Below are positions 50,481 to 56,991 of a stretch of DNA of 56,991 nucleotides, one piece after another; the first letter of the stretch is position 1, and each line of letters begins with the position of its first letter. The position numbers were made by a program, and so were the translations under genes. Source of the DNA: Sphaerisporangium album (GTDB lineage Bacteria > Actinomycetota > Actinomycetes > Streptosporangiales > Streptosporangiaceae); assembly GCF_003323745.1 (NCBI RefSeq), contig NZ_QOIL01000015.1, positions 210,737 to 267,727 on the forward strand, in the 5' to 3' direction. The notes under the pieces were generated by a model. It saw only the letters and a program-made list of their open reading frames with translations. It was not told the origin of the DNA and searched no databases.

Positions 50481-50547
50481 GCTGATCGGTCGGTGCACTG
50501 GTGATCCGCTGGCACACTCTTAGGTGATCGGTCATTGGTGATCGGCG
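50481..50547 (+). repeat. Iterated GGTGATCGG-like repeats upstream of the DUF6912-type gene
   Basis: GCTGATCGG, GGTGATCCG, GGTGATCGG and GGTGATCGG start at 50481, 50500, 50523 and 50537. They lie in the 380-bp gene-free stretch 50289-50669, which otherwise holds the terminator and no gene that I can support. They could be multiple binding sites for one regulator. Confidence 0.45.
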
Positions 50548-50669
50548 GCGTTCCTGCCGGGCCGGATTCCGGCGTCGTGGAGCTACACGCACCCGAGTCG
50601 GCCAGGCACGGGATGCGGTACGAGACCTCGCAAGATCGCAAACTCGCGAACAACGTGATTGAGGAACGC

Positions 50670-51176
50670 ATGCGCGTCTACCTGCCATGCACGCTGCCGG
50701 CGCTCGCGCGGGCCGCCGCGGACGGGGAGGTCGGTCCGGCCCCGCTGACCGGCTACGCCGTCACCCCGGCCCTGATCGAGTGGTACGTCTCGGGCGACAC
50801 CGAGGAACTCGAATACGTCGCCCTCACCGACGCCGCCCGGGCGTCCCTGCGCATGCTCGCCGCCGACCGCGCCGACGGCGTGGACGTCCCGGCCCGGCGC
50901 GTGGTGATCGCCGCCGAGGTCCCGGACGGCTCGGTGACGGTCGGCGTCGACCTCGAAGAACGCTCGCGCGTGCGTGTCCCCGCCCCCGTCCCCCTCGGCA
51001 AGGTCGCGGCCGTCCACGTCGACGACCCCCAGGCCGCCCCCGACATCGAAGCCGCCCTGATGGCCGTCTTCGCCGCCGACAACGGCGACGGCGACGCACA
51101 GTTCGACGTCGACGGCGCCGAAGCGCACGAACTCCTCTGGTACGCCACCCAGGAGATCCCCGACCTGCTCGCCTGA
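50670..51176 (+). CDS. DUF6912-like protein of unknown function
   Basis: A 168-residue protein from ATG 50670, chosen for GAGGA five bases upstream and the start MRVYLPCTLPALARA. It is a soluble, acidic protein with alternating strands and helices: LTGYAVTPALIEWYVSGDTEELEYVALTDAARASLRML, then PARRVVIAAEVPDG and HELLWYATQEIPDLLA. This matches what I recall of a conserved actinobacterial protein often annotated DUF6912. No catalytic motif is visible. Confidence 0.75.
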   Translation: MRVYLPCTLPALARAAADGEVGPAPLTGYAVTPALIEWYVSGDTEELEYVALTDAARASLRMLAADRADGVDVPARRVVIAAEVPDGSVTVGVDLEERSRVRVPAPVPLGKVAAVHVDDPQAAPDIEAALMAVFAADNGDGDAQFDVDGAEAHELLWYATQEIPDLLA

Positions 51177-51292
51177 CCCGTGCCGACGCGGACGCCGCCC
51201 TGAATCCGGAAGATCTGCGCGCCGAAGACCACGTTACGACCAGGAAAACCGCAGGAAGGGCGCCGAGGGCTTGGTTTATCCTTGACTCTGAT

Positions 51293-51934
51293 ATGAAGCA
51301 CATAATCTGGGACTGGAACGGCACGCTCTTTCACGACATCGATGCCGTCGTCGGGGCCACCAACGAGGTGTTCAGGCCCTACGGCCTGGCCGCGTTCGAC
51401 GCCGACGGCTTCCGCGCCGCGTACACCCGCCCGATCTGGGTCGCCTACGAGCGCATGCTCGGCCGCCCGCTGAACGAGGGCGAGTGGGAGCGGCTCGACG
51501 CCGCCTTTCACGACCACTACCACCGCCTGATGCTCACCTGCGCCCTCGCCGAGGACGCTCTGGGCTGCCTGCGCACGTGGACCGACTCCGGCCGCACGCA
51601 GTCGCTGCTGTCCATGTGGGCGCACGACCGGCTGGTGGCCAAGGCCGCCGAGCTCGGCATCGACGAGTTCTTCGCCCGCATCGACGGCCTGGGCAGCGCC
51701 ACGTCTCCCGGCGGCGGCAAGGCGGAGCACATGGTGGCGCACATCGCCGCCCTGCGCATGGACCCGGCCGACATCCTCGTGGTCGGCGACAGCCTGGACG
51801 ACGCCCACGCCGCCCAGCACGTCGGCGCCACGGCGGTCCTCTACACCGGCGGCATGACCAGCCGCGCCGACCTGACCGCCTCCGGCTTCCCGATCGTGGA
51901 ATCCCTCAGCCACGTCCTGGACTACGCCGGGTAG
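51293..51934 (+). CDS. HAD-like hydrolase, motif I DWNGT
   Basis: A 213-residue protein from ATG 51293 (MKHIIWDWNGTLFHD). Motif I keeps nucleophile D7 but has N9 in place of the general acid. SLLSMWAHDRL is the motif II region, K in GGGKAEHMVAHI motif III and LVVGDSLDDAHAAQHVG motif IV. A helical cap sits between motifs I and II. The DWNGT form is found in a branch of phosphoglycolate phosphatase-like proteins. TTGACT close to the start may belong to a promoter. Confidence 0.84.
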   Translation: MKHIIWDWNGTLFHDIDAVVGATNEVFRPYGLAAFDADGFRAAYTRPIWVAYERMLGRPLNEGEWERLDAAFHDHYHRLMLTCALAEDALGCLRTWTDSGRTQSLLSMWAHDRLVAKAAELGIDEFFARIDGLGSATSPGGGKAEHMVAHIAALRMDPADILVVGDSLDDAHAAQHVGATAVLYTGGMTSRADLTASGFPIVESLSHVLDYAG

Positions 51935-52191
51935 CCCACCTCTTCCCCCTCCGCCCGGACGCGCCGAGCCCGCGACGTGGTGTGCCGTGTGTATCGCCGG
52001 TGCCCCTGCCCGGCCGCTCTCTGGAGCGTCTCGCGGGTTCGCCGGCCGGGGACCGGCTCACCGGGCGTCGCGAGTGCGGGCCTGGTTGTGTGGAAGGCCG
52101 GGATGGGTTGGTGGGCATGACGAGTTCGGCATCGGGTGGACCCGGGACGGCTGTGGTCGTCGTACCCTGAGCGCACACCTTTCGCGCGTTC

Positions 52192-52205
52192 GGAGGCCCC
52201 CCATT
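52192..52205 (+). promoter_or_regulatory. GGAGG ribosome site followed at 6 nt by an ATT codon
   Basis: GGAGG (52192-52196), six C residues, then ATT 52203-52205 in frame with the HAD protein. The next usual start, GTG 52215, is too far (18 nt). This spacing points to ATT as the start codon. Confidence 0.55.
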
Positions 52206-52922
52206 AACCGTCTCGTGCTGTGGAATGTCGACCTCACGCTGGTCGACGTGACCATCGTCACCCGTGAGGCATACGCGGACGCGTTCCGGCAGGTCACCGG
52301 GCGCCCGTTGGTGAAGCTCGCACCCGCGATGGGCCGCGCCGACTCGGAGATCATCTTTGAGACCCTCGCGATCAACGGCATCGTCACGAGCGACGAGCAC
52401 CTGCCGAAGTTCATCGACGCGCTCGCGGGAGCCTTCTCCGGCCGGCGCAGGCGTCTGGACAAGGACGGCCGCGTCATGCCGGGCGCCAAGGAGGCACTCA
52501 AGGCCGTGTCCCGGCTGGAGGGCGTCGTCCAGTCCGTCCTCACCGGCACGATCAAGAGCAACGCCATCCACAAGCTGAGGGCCTTCGGTCTGGACGCGTT
52601 CGTCGACTTCGAGGTCGGTGGCTACGGCGAGGAGGTGTACCCCAAGGCCACCCTGCTGCAGGTCGCGCAGGGCCGGGTCAAGCGGATGTACGGCTTCACC
52701 TGCGACGGCTCCAACACCGTCCTCATCGGCGACTCGACGAGGGACGTCCAGACCGCACGCATCGCCGGCGCGTCCATGATCGCCGTAGCCTCCGGCCGCT
52801 CGACCGCGACCGAACTCCGGGAGGCCGGGGCGAACATAGTCCTCGAAGACCTGACGAACCCCTCCGAGGTGGTCGCCGCCGTGGCCCGCCTGACCACCCC
52901 GATGGACCGCAAGGCGGGCTGA
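52203..52922 (+). CDS. HAD-like protein, motif I NVDLT, probable ATT start
   Basis: A 239-residue protein if begun at ATT 52203 (M)NRLVLWNVDLTLVD. Using GTG 52215 would remove most of the first beta strand. Motif I has N8 where the nucleophile Asp should be, with D10 and T12 kept; related actinobacterial proteins show WNxDxT, so this is a family trait rather than decay. SVLTGTIKSNA is motif II, K in YPKATLL motif III and VLIGDSTRDVQTARIAG motif IV. Catalysis by the usual phospho-Asp route seems unlikely. Function unknown. Confidence 0.78.
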   Translation: MNRLVLWNVDLTLVDVTIVTREAYADAFRQVTGRPLVKLAPAMGRADSEIIFETLAINGIVTSDEHLPKFIDALAGAFSGRRRRLDKDGRVMPGAKEALKAVSRLEGVVQSVLTGTIKSNAIHKLRAFGLDAFVDFEVGGYGEEVYPKATLLQVAQGRVKRMYGFTCDGSNTVLIGDSTRDVQTARIAGASMIAVASGRSTATELREAGANIVLEDLTNPSEVVAAVARLTTPMDRKAG

Positions 52923-53109
52923 CCACCCTGACGGACGGACGCCGGCTGCTTCCCTTGGTGGTCCGCACAGTCGGGCTGACACGGGGCGGTTGCAGTGCCT
53001 CCGTCACCCTCGCGACAGGACATCATGGCTCGGACGCCAAGGGGCGCGCCGCCCCGATGTGTGGGCGTCCGGGATGGCGCGGGCCTGGGGGCGGGGGCAG
53101 GATGGGGCC

Positions 53110-55098
53110 ATGGTTGAGGAAGGTGTACTGCTTTGGGAGCCGTCCCCGGAGGTGGTCCGGGACGCGAGGATCACCCGGTTCGCCGCGTGGCTGGGGCGCT
53201 CCGGGCAGGATTACGAGCGGCTGTGGCGCTGGTCCGTTGAGTCTCCCGAGGAGTTCTGGACGTCGGTCTGGGACTATTTCTCGGTCGAAGGCGAACGTGG
53301 TGACGGGCCCGTCATCAGTGGGACGATTCAGCATGCGGAATGGTTCGCGGGATCGACCCTGAACTACGCGCGCAACGCGCTGCGCGGCGACCCCGCCCGG
53401 CGCGCGGTGATCGCCCGGGACGAGACCGGCGCCCGGCGGGTGCTCACGTACGGCGAGCTGGCCGAGCGGGTCGCCCGGGCCCGGACGGGGCTCGCGCGGC
53501 TCGGCGTGGGGCGCGGCGACCGCGTGGCGGCCTACCTGCCGAACACCGCCGAGGCGCTGATCGCCTTCCTCGCGACGGCCAGCCTGGGCGCGATCTGGTC
53601 CTCCTGCTCGCCCGACTTCGGCGCCTCCAGCGTCACCGACCGCTTCACGCAGATCACCCCGAAGGTCCTGATCGCCGTCGACGGCTACACCTACAACGGC
53701 CGCCGCTTCGACCGCTCGTCCGTCGTCGCTGACATCGCCGCCAAGCTGCCGAGCCTGGCCGCGACCGTCCTGATCGGAACAGGAGCCGGTGCAGGAGCCG
53801 GTGCAGGAGCCGGTGCAGCGGGCGCGGTTGGCGCACCCGCCGCGGGCGGGGACGGCGAGGGCGCCGGGTCCTGGGACGGGCCGCCGGTCGAGTCGTGGGA
53901 CCGGCTGTGCGCCGAGGCCGGGCCGCTGGAGTTCGAGCCGGTGCCGTTCGCCCACCCGCTCTGGGTGGTGTACTCCTCGGGCACCACCGGCCTCCCCAAG
54001 CCGATCGTCCACGGGCACGGCGGCATCGTCCTGGAGCACCTCAAGTCGCTCACCTTCCACCAGGACATCGGTGAGGGCGACGTGTTCCTCTGGTACACCA
54101 CGACCGGCTGGATGATGTGGAACTACCTGGTCGGGGGCCTGCTCGTGGGCGCGACCATCGTGCTGTACGACGGCGCGGCCACGCACCCCGGCCCCGACGC
54201 GCTGTGGCGGCTGGCCGAGGAGGAGGGCGTCACCTACTTCGGCACCGGCGCGCCGTACATCATCGCCTCCATGCGCGCCGAGCTGCGTCCCACCGGACTG
54301 TCCCGGCTGCGCGGCGTCGGCTCCACCGGCTCGCCGCTGCCGCCCGAGGGCTTCGCCTGGCTGTACGACGTGCTGCCCGACGTGCAGCTCGGGTCGTTCT
54401 CCGGCGGCACGGACGTCTGCACGGGGTTCGTGGGCGCGGTGCCGGTGCTGCCCGTGCGGGCGGGCGTGATCCCGTGCCGCTGCCTCGGCGCCTCGGTGGA
54501 GTCCTACGACCCGGAGGGGCGTTCGGTGATCGGCGAGGTGGGCGAGCTGGTGATCACCAAGCCCATGCCGTCCATGCCGGTCATGTTCTGGAACGACCCC
54601 GACGGCGAGCGGTACCGCGAGAGCTACTACGCCGACTACCCGGGCGTGTGGCGGCACGGCGACTGGATCAAGATCCTCCCCGACGGCGGCTGCGTGATCT
54701 ACGGCAGGTCCGACTCCACGCTCAACCGCGGCGGCGTCCGCATGGGGACGAGCGAGTTCTACCGCGTCGTCGAGCGGTTCCCGCAGATCGAGGACAGCCT
54801 GGTGATCGACACCGGGCAGCTCGGGCAGGAGGGCCGCCTGCTGCTGTACGTGACCATGGCCCCCGGCGAGACGCTCACCGACGAGCTCGCGGCCAAGCTG
54901 AAGGACGCGCTCAGGAGCGAGCTGTCCCCGCGTCACGTCCCGAACGAGATCCGTGAGGTTCCGGGCATTCCGCGCACGCTGAGCGGCAAGAAGCTGGAGG
55001 TGCCCGTCCGCAGGATCCTGCTCGGCACGCCGGTGGAGCAGGCCGCCAACGCGGGCGCCATGGCCAACCCCGAGGTGCTGAAGCACTTCCTGCCCTGA
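53110..55098 (+). CDS. Acetoacetyl-CoA synthetase (acetoacetate-CoA ligase)
   Basis: A 662-residue ANL-superfamily enzyme that activates acetoacetate with ATP and CoA. VEEGVLLWEPSPEVVRDARITRFAAWL is the typical N-terminus. YSSGTTGLPKPIVHGHGG is the AMP-binding P-loop, TTGWMMWNYLVGGLLVGATIVLYDG a core motif, GSFSGGTDVC and WRHGDWIKILPDGGCVIYGRSDSTLNRGG the adenylation motifs, and RTLSGKKLEVPVRRIL carries the C-terminal lysine. A poly-Gly/Ala insert from a triplicated 12-bp repeat interrupts the region near residue 225. It probably works in ketone-body, PHB or leucine catabolism. Confidence 0.93.
   Translation: MVEEGVLLWEPSPEVVRDARITRFAAWLGRSGQDYERLWRWSVESPEEFWTSVWDYFSVEGERGDGPVISGTIQHAEWFAGSTLNYARNALRGDPARRAVIARDETGARRVLTYGELAERVARARTGLARLGVGRGDRVAAYLPNTAEALIAFLATASLGAIWSSCSPDFGASSVTDRFTQITPKVLIAVDGYTYNGRRFDRSSVVADIAAKLPSLAATVLIGTGAGAGAGAGAGAAGAVGAPAAGGDGEGAGSWDGPPVESWDRLCAEAGPLEFEPVPFAHPLWVVYSSGTTGLPKPIVHGHGGIVLEHLKSLTFHQDIGEGDVFLWYTTTGWMMWNYLVGGLLVGATIVLYDGAATHPGPDALWRLAEEEGVTYFGTGAPYIIASMRAELRPTGLSRLRGVGSTGSPLPPEGFAWLYDVLPDVQLGSFSGGTDVCTGFVGAVPVLPVRAGVIPCRCLGASVESYDPEGRSVIGEVGELVITKPMPSMPVMFWNDPDGERYRESYYADYPGVWRHGDWIKILPDGGCVIYGRSDSTLNRGGVRMGTSEFYRVVERFPQIEDSLVIDTGQLGQEGRLLLYVTMAPGETLTDELAAKLKDALRSELSPRHVPNEIREVPGIPRTLSGKKLEVPVRRILLGTPVEQAANAGAMANPEVLKHFLP
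53781..53816 (+). repeat. Triplicated 12-bp repeat inside the acetoacetyl-CoA synthetase gene
   Basis: AGGAGCCGGTGC three times in tandem encodes alternating Gly-Ala, followed by more Gly/Ala. It is in frame and inserted in a surface region of the enzyme. Confidence 0.9.
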
Positions 55099-55103
55099 CC
55101 CCC

Positions 55104-55157
55104 CTGAATGCTCCGACAGCCCTGAATGCTCCGACAGCCCAGAATGCTCCGACAGCC
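55104..55157 (+). repeat. Three tandem 18-bp repeats after the synthetase gene
   Basis: CTGAATGCTCCGACAGCC is present three times (third copy with one change), beginning 6 bp after the stop. Each copy holds ATG CTC CGA CAG CCC and a TGA (AGA in the middle junction). Confidence 0.9.
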
Positions 55158-55168
55158 CTGAAGGTGAT

Positions 55169-55210
55169 CTCGGGCGCCCCCGTCGGTCGCACGCGGCGGG
55201 GACGCCCGAG
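55169..55210. terminator. Bidirectional hairpin between synthetase and FAD oxidoreductase genes
   Basis: CTCGGGCG-C-CCCCG pairs with CGGGG-A-CGCCCGAG (13 pairs, one mismatch) across a 14-nt loop between convergent stops. Confidence 0.7.
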
Positions 55211-55224
55211 GGCGCGCGGGCCGG

Positions 55225-56814
55225 TCAGACGGCCTGGGGGAAGCGGAACAGCCGGTCCGGGTCGTAGGCCGCCTTGACCTGGGCCAGGCGGCCGGCGTTG
55301 GCGCCGTAGTACGCCTGACGCCAGCCCTTCAGCTCCGGGTCGATGTAGTTGACGTACGCGTGGGGGCCGAAGTGCGGCTCCATGGCGGTGCGCGCGGCCC
55401 GCAGCCAGGCCGCCGCCCCTGTCATGTGCGCGTAGTACTGCACGCTGAACAGCGCCTGCCGGTGGGGGAAGGCCGTCGCGTCCGGCCGCGGCCGTCCGAC
55501 GGCACCGCCGAGGGCGTCCAGCAGCACGGCGTGGCGTCCCCCGGCGGCGATCTGGTCGACCAGCGCCTTGACGCCCGCCGCCGACAGCGGTCGGTACGCC
55601 AGGTGCGACTTGGCGCTGAACGAGTCGCGCGGGAAGAGGCCGTTCGGCGTGCGCCCCGGCAGGTCGCCCTGGCGGTGGCACTGCGACACCGTCCGCGAGG
55701 CGCAGCCACCCATCTCCATCATCGCCCGCAGGTACGGCGCCTGCCGGACCGCGCGCCCGGACGGGGCCCCGGCCGCGGCGGTGAACGGTTCGAGCAGCCG
55801 CTCGCACTCGCCGCGCGAGCCGACGTGGACCCCGGCCAGTTGCACGTCGAGGGTGGGGTCGTGGCTGAGGTGCAGGGTGGACCAGATCGCGTCCGGCGCG
55901 GACGGAGCCCACGCCTGCCAGGCGGTCACGACCTTGCGGGCGCGCGACCACGGCCAGCTCAGGTAGAAGACGGTGACGTCGCGCGCGGCGTGGGCGCGGA
56001 AGGTGAAGGACACCGCGACGCCGAAGTTGCCGCCCCCGCCGCCGCGCGAGGCCCAGTACAGGTCGGCGTCGTGGTTCGCGTCGCACGTCCGTAGCCGGCC
56101 GTCGGCCGTGACGATCTGCAACGATTCCAGCGCGTCGCAGGTGAGACCGTACTTCCTGCACACCACGCCGAGGCCGCCGCCGAGCGTGAGGCCCGCGATG
56201 CCGACCGTCGGGCACGACCCCGCCGGGATGCTCACGCCGTGCGCGGCCAGCCGGTCGTAGACGTCCACGAGCTGCGCGCCCGCGCCCACGACGGCGCGTC
56301 CCGCCGTGGCCCGCACCGTGTTCATGCGCGAGACGTCGATGACCAGACCGGTGCCGGTCGACCACCCCGCGTAGCTGTGGCCGCCCGAGCGGGAGGTCAG
56401 CGGGACGCGCATCCGCCGGGCGAAGGCCAGGCACTCGGCGACGTCGGAGGGGTTGGCGCAGTAGGCGACGGCGCTCGGCCGCACGGCGTCGAAGGACGGG
56501 TTGTAGAGGCGGCGGGCGGCGTCGTAGGACGCGTCGCCCGGCCGGATCAGCTTCCCGGCCAGGCCCCGGCCGAGGGCCTTCCAGTCGGACGGACCGGGGG
56601 CGGTCCGCGCCCCGGCGGCGGCCGTGCCGGTCGCCGTGCCGGTCGCCGTGCCGCTGGCCGCCGCGGTCCCGGACGGGGTTCGGGTCGTCCCGCCCGAGGC
56701 GGTGGCGGTGTGGCCGGGCGGGGTGGGACCTCCGCAGGCGCCCGCCGCGGCGGCCGCGGCGAGGGCGGAGACGCGCAGGAAGGCGCGCCGGTCGAGCTGG
56801 TCCCGGATGGTCAC
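55225..56814 (-). CDS. Tat-exported FAD-dependent oxidoreductase (berberine-bridge type)
   Basis: A 529-residue enzyme from GTG 56814 (GGAGGG upstream). RRAFLRVSALAAAAAAGAC is a Tat signal ending in a possible lipobox (C27), followed by an Ala/Thr/Gly linker. The FAD_binding_4 domain has SRSGGHSYAGWS (H146) and GSCPTVGIAGLTLGGG (C201), the two residues that can hold FAD bicovalently. The BBE C-terminus is YVNYIDPELKGWRQAYYG and YDPDRLFRFPQ. Such enzymes oxidise sugars or alkaloid-like substrates with oxygen. The IS end lies about 45 bp upstream of the start and may have changed its promoter. Confidence 0.9.
   Translation of the reverse strand: MTIRDQLDRRAFLRVSALAAAAAAGACGGPTPPGHTATASGGTTRTPSGTAAASGTATGTATGTAAAGARTAPGPSDWKALGRGLAGKLIRPGDASYDAARRLYNPSFDAVRPSAVAYCANPSDVAECLAFARRMRVPLTSRSGGHSYAGWSTGTGLVIDVSRMNTVRATAGRAVVGAGAQLVDVYDRLAAHGVSIPAGSCPTVGIAGLTLGGGLGVVCRKYGLTCDALESLQIVTADGRLRTCDANHDADLYWASRGGGGGNFGVAVSFTFRAHAARDVTVFYLSWPWSRARKVVTAWQAWAPSAPDAIWSTLHLSHDPTLDVQLAGVHVGSRGECERLLEPFTAAAGAPSGRAVRQAPYLRAMMEMGGCASRTVSQCHRQGDLPGRTPNGLFPRDSFSAKSHLAYRPLSAAGVKALVDQIAAGGRHAVLLDALGGAVGRPRPDATAFPHRQALFSVQYYAHMTGAAAWLRAARTAMEPHFGPHAYVNYIDPELKGWRQAYYGANAGRLAQVKAAYDPDRLFRFPQAV
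56621..56656 (-). repeat. Triplicated 12-bp repeat in the oxidoreductase linker
   Basis: GCCGTGCCGGTC twice exactly and once with two changes, coding the Thr/Gly/Ala linker after the signal peptide. Confidence 0.8.
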
Positions 56815-56857
56815 CGAACCCTCCAATAACGGTCATCGGCCGCGAAAGCCCGCGCCT

Positions 56858-56991
56858 GTTCAGTGAGCCTATTTCAGCGGGCTTCCCGGAGTTGTAGGAC
56901 GAGGATTGCTTTGACGATCTGACCTGCGCGAAGTGGGCAGCAGCGGAGCTTTCGCAGGATGCGCCAGGCCTTCAACTGGGCGTTCGCGCGT
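56858..56991 (-). mobile_element. IS5-family insertion sequence, right end (truncated by window)
   Basis: Contains the 3' end of a transposase gene plus a short tail. The outer boundary is placed at TGTTCAGTGAGCC (56858-56870) as a likely terminal repeat, but this cannot be verified without the other end. Confidence 0.5.
56874..56991 (-). CDS. IS5-family transposase, C-terminal fragment
   Basis: The minus-strand frame runs in from the window edge for 38 residues and stops at TGA 56876-56874. The sequence ANAQLKAWRILRKLRCCPLR and the following AGQIVKAILVLQLREAR match the C-terminal end of actinomycete IS5-type DDE transposases. The catalytic region lies beyond the window, so intactness is unknown. 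Confidence 0.7.
   Translation of the reverse strand, partial: RANAQLKAWRILRKLRCCPLRAGQIVKAILVLQLREAR

Noticed and set aside
50687..51292. N-terminal extension of the DWNGT HAD gene back to 50687
   Set aside because: It overlaps the DUF6912-type gene in another frame and is Arg-rich shadow sequence; ATG 51293 starts exactly at the HAD fold.

Overview
The window is a stretch of very GC-rich actinomycete chromosome. The G/C bias at third codon positions, the many GTG starts, the MtrA-MtrB-LpqB signalling operon, the SpoIIM/RDD/MoxR/DUF58 membrane block, an Rv3235-family gene beside secA, and a DasR-like regulator all point to a filamentous actinobacterium. Streptosporangiales is my best guess and is not proven. 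The left edge cuts a transporter gene and the right edge cuts an insertion sequence.

Layout. 1-4.7 kb: a peptide/nickel-type ABC importer (end of the binding protein, two ATPases, two permeases) read to the right. 4.9-6.9 kb: divergent RDD and SpoIIM membrane genes. 6.9-15.2 kb: a leftward run of five predicted exported products: a large two-helix beta-helix protein, a previously unlisted 52-residue secreted peptide, a metallophosphoesterase, a GH55 beta-1,3-glucanase and a small Cys-containing secreted protein. 15.3-21.8 kb: a SARP/NB-ARC/TPR regulator divergent from a Ser/Thr kinase fused to an nSTAND1-type tail and WD40-like blades. 21.8-27.8 kb: a leftward, tightly overlapping operon (Pro/Gln-rich membrane protein, DUF4129, DUF4350, MoxR ATPase, DUF58).

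28.1-40.6 kb is a conserved actinobacterial core: mtrA, mtrB, lpqB, comF, hpf, a NarL-type response regulator, an AlkX-like glycosylase, a small membrane protein, secA and an Rv3235-family gene. 40.7-47.7 kb holds an almost complete sugar phosphotransferase system in one place: EIIC, a DasR-like GntR regulator, a SIS-domain isomerase/deaminase, EIIB, EIIA, a HAD phosphatase, HPr and EI. A lipoprotein GH3 N-acetylglucosaminidase follows. This reads as a GlcNAc salvage locus under DasR-type control: a 22-bp perfect palindrome in the regulator/SIS gap and a dre-like box before ptsH.

49.6-57 kb: three HAD-fold proteins with unusual motif I residues (one probably starting at ATT), a DUF6912-type protein, acetoacetyl-CoA synthetase, a Tat-exported FAD oxidoreductase, and the end of an IS5-family element.

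The most distinctive part is 6.9-21.8 kb. It separates RDD/SpoIIM from MoxR/DUF58, which are neighbours in other actinobacteria, and fills the gap with exported enzymes, a cysteine-bearing mini-protein, a SARP and a kinase-WD40 fusion. GAGCGCTC operator-like boxes precede both secreted beta-helix genes, suggesting shared control.
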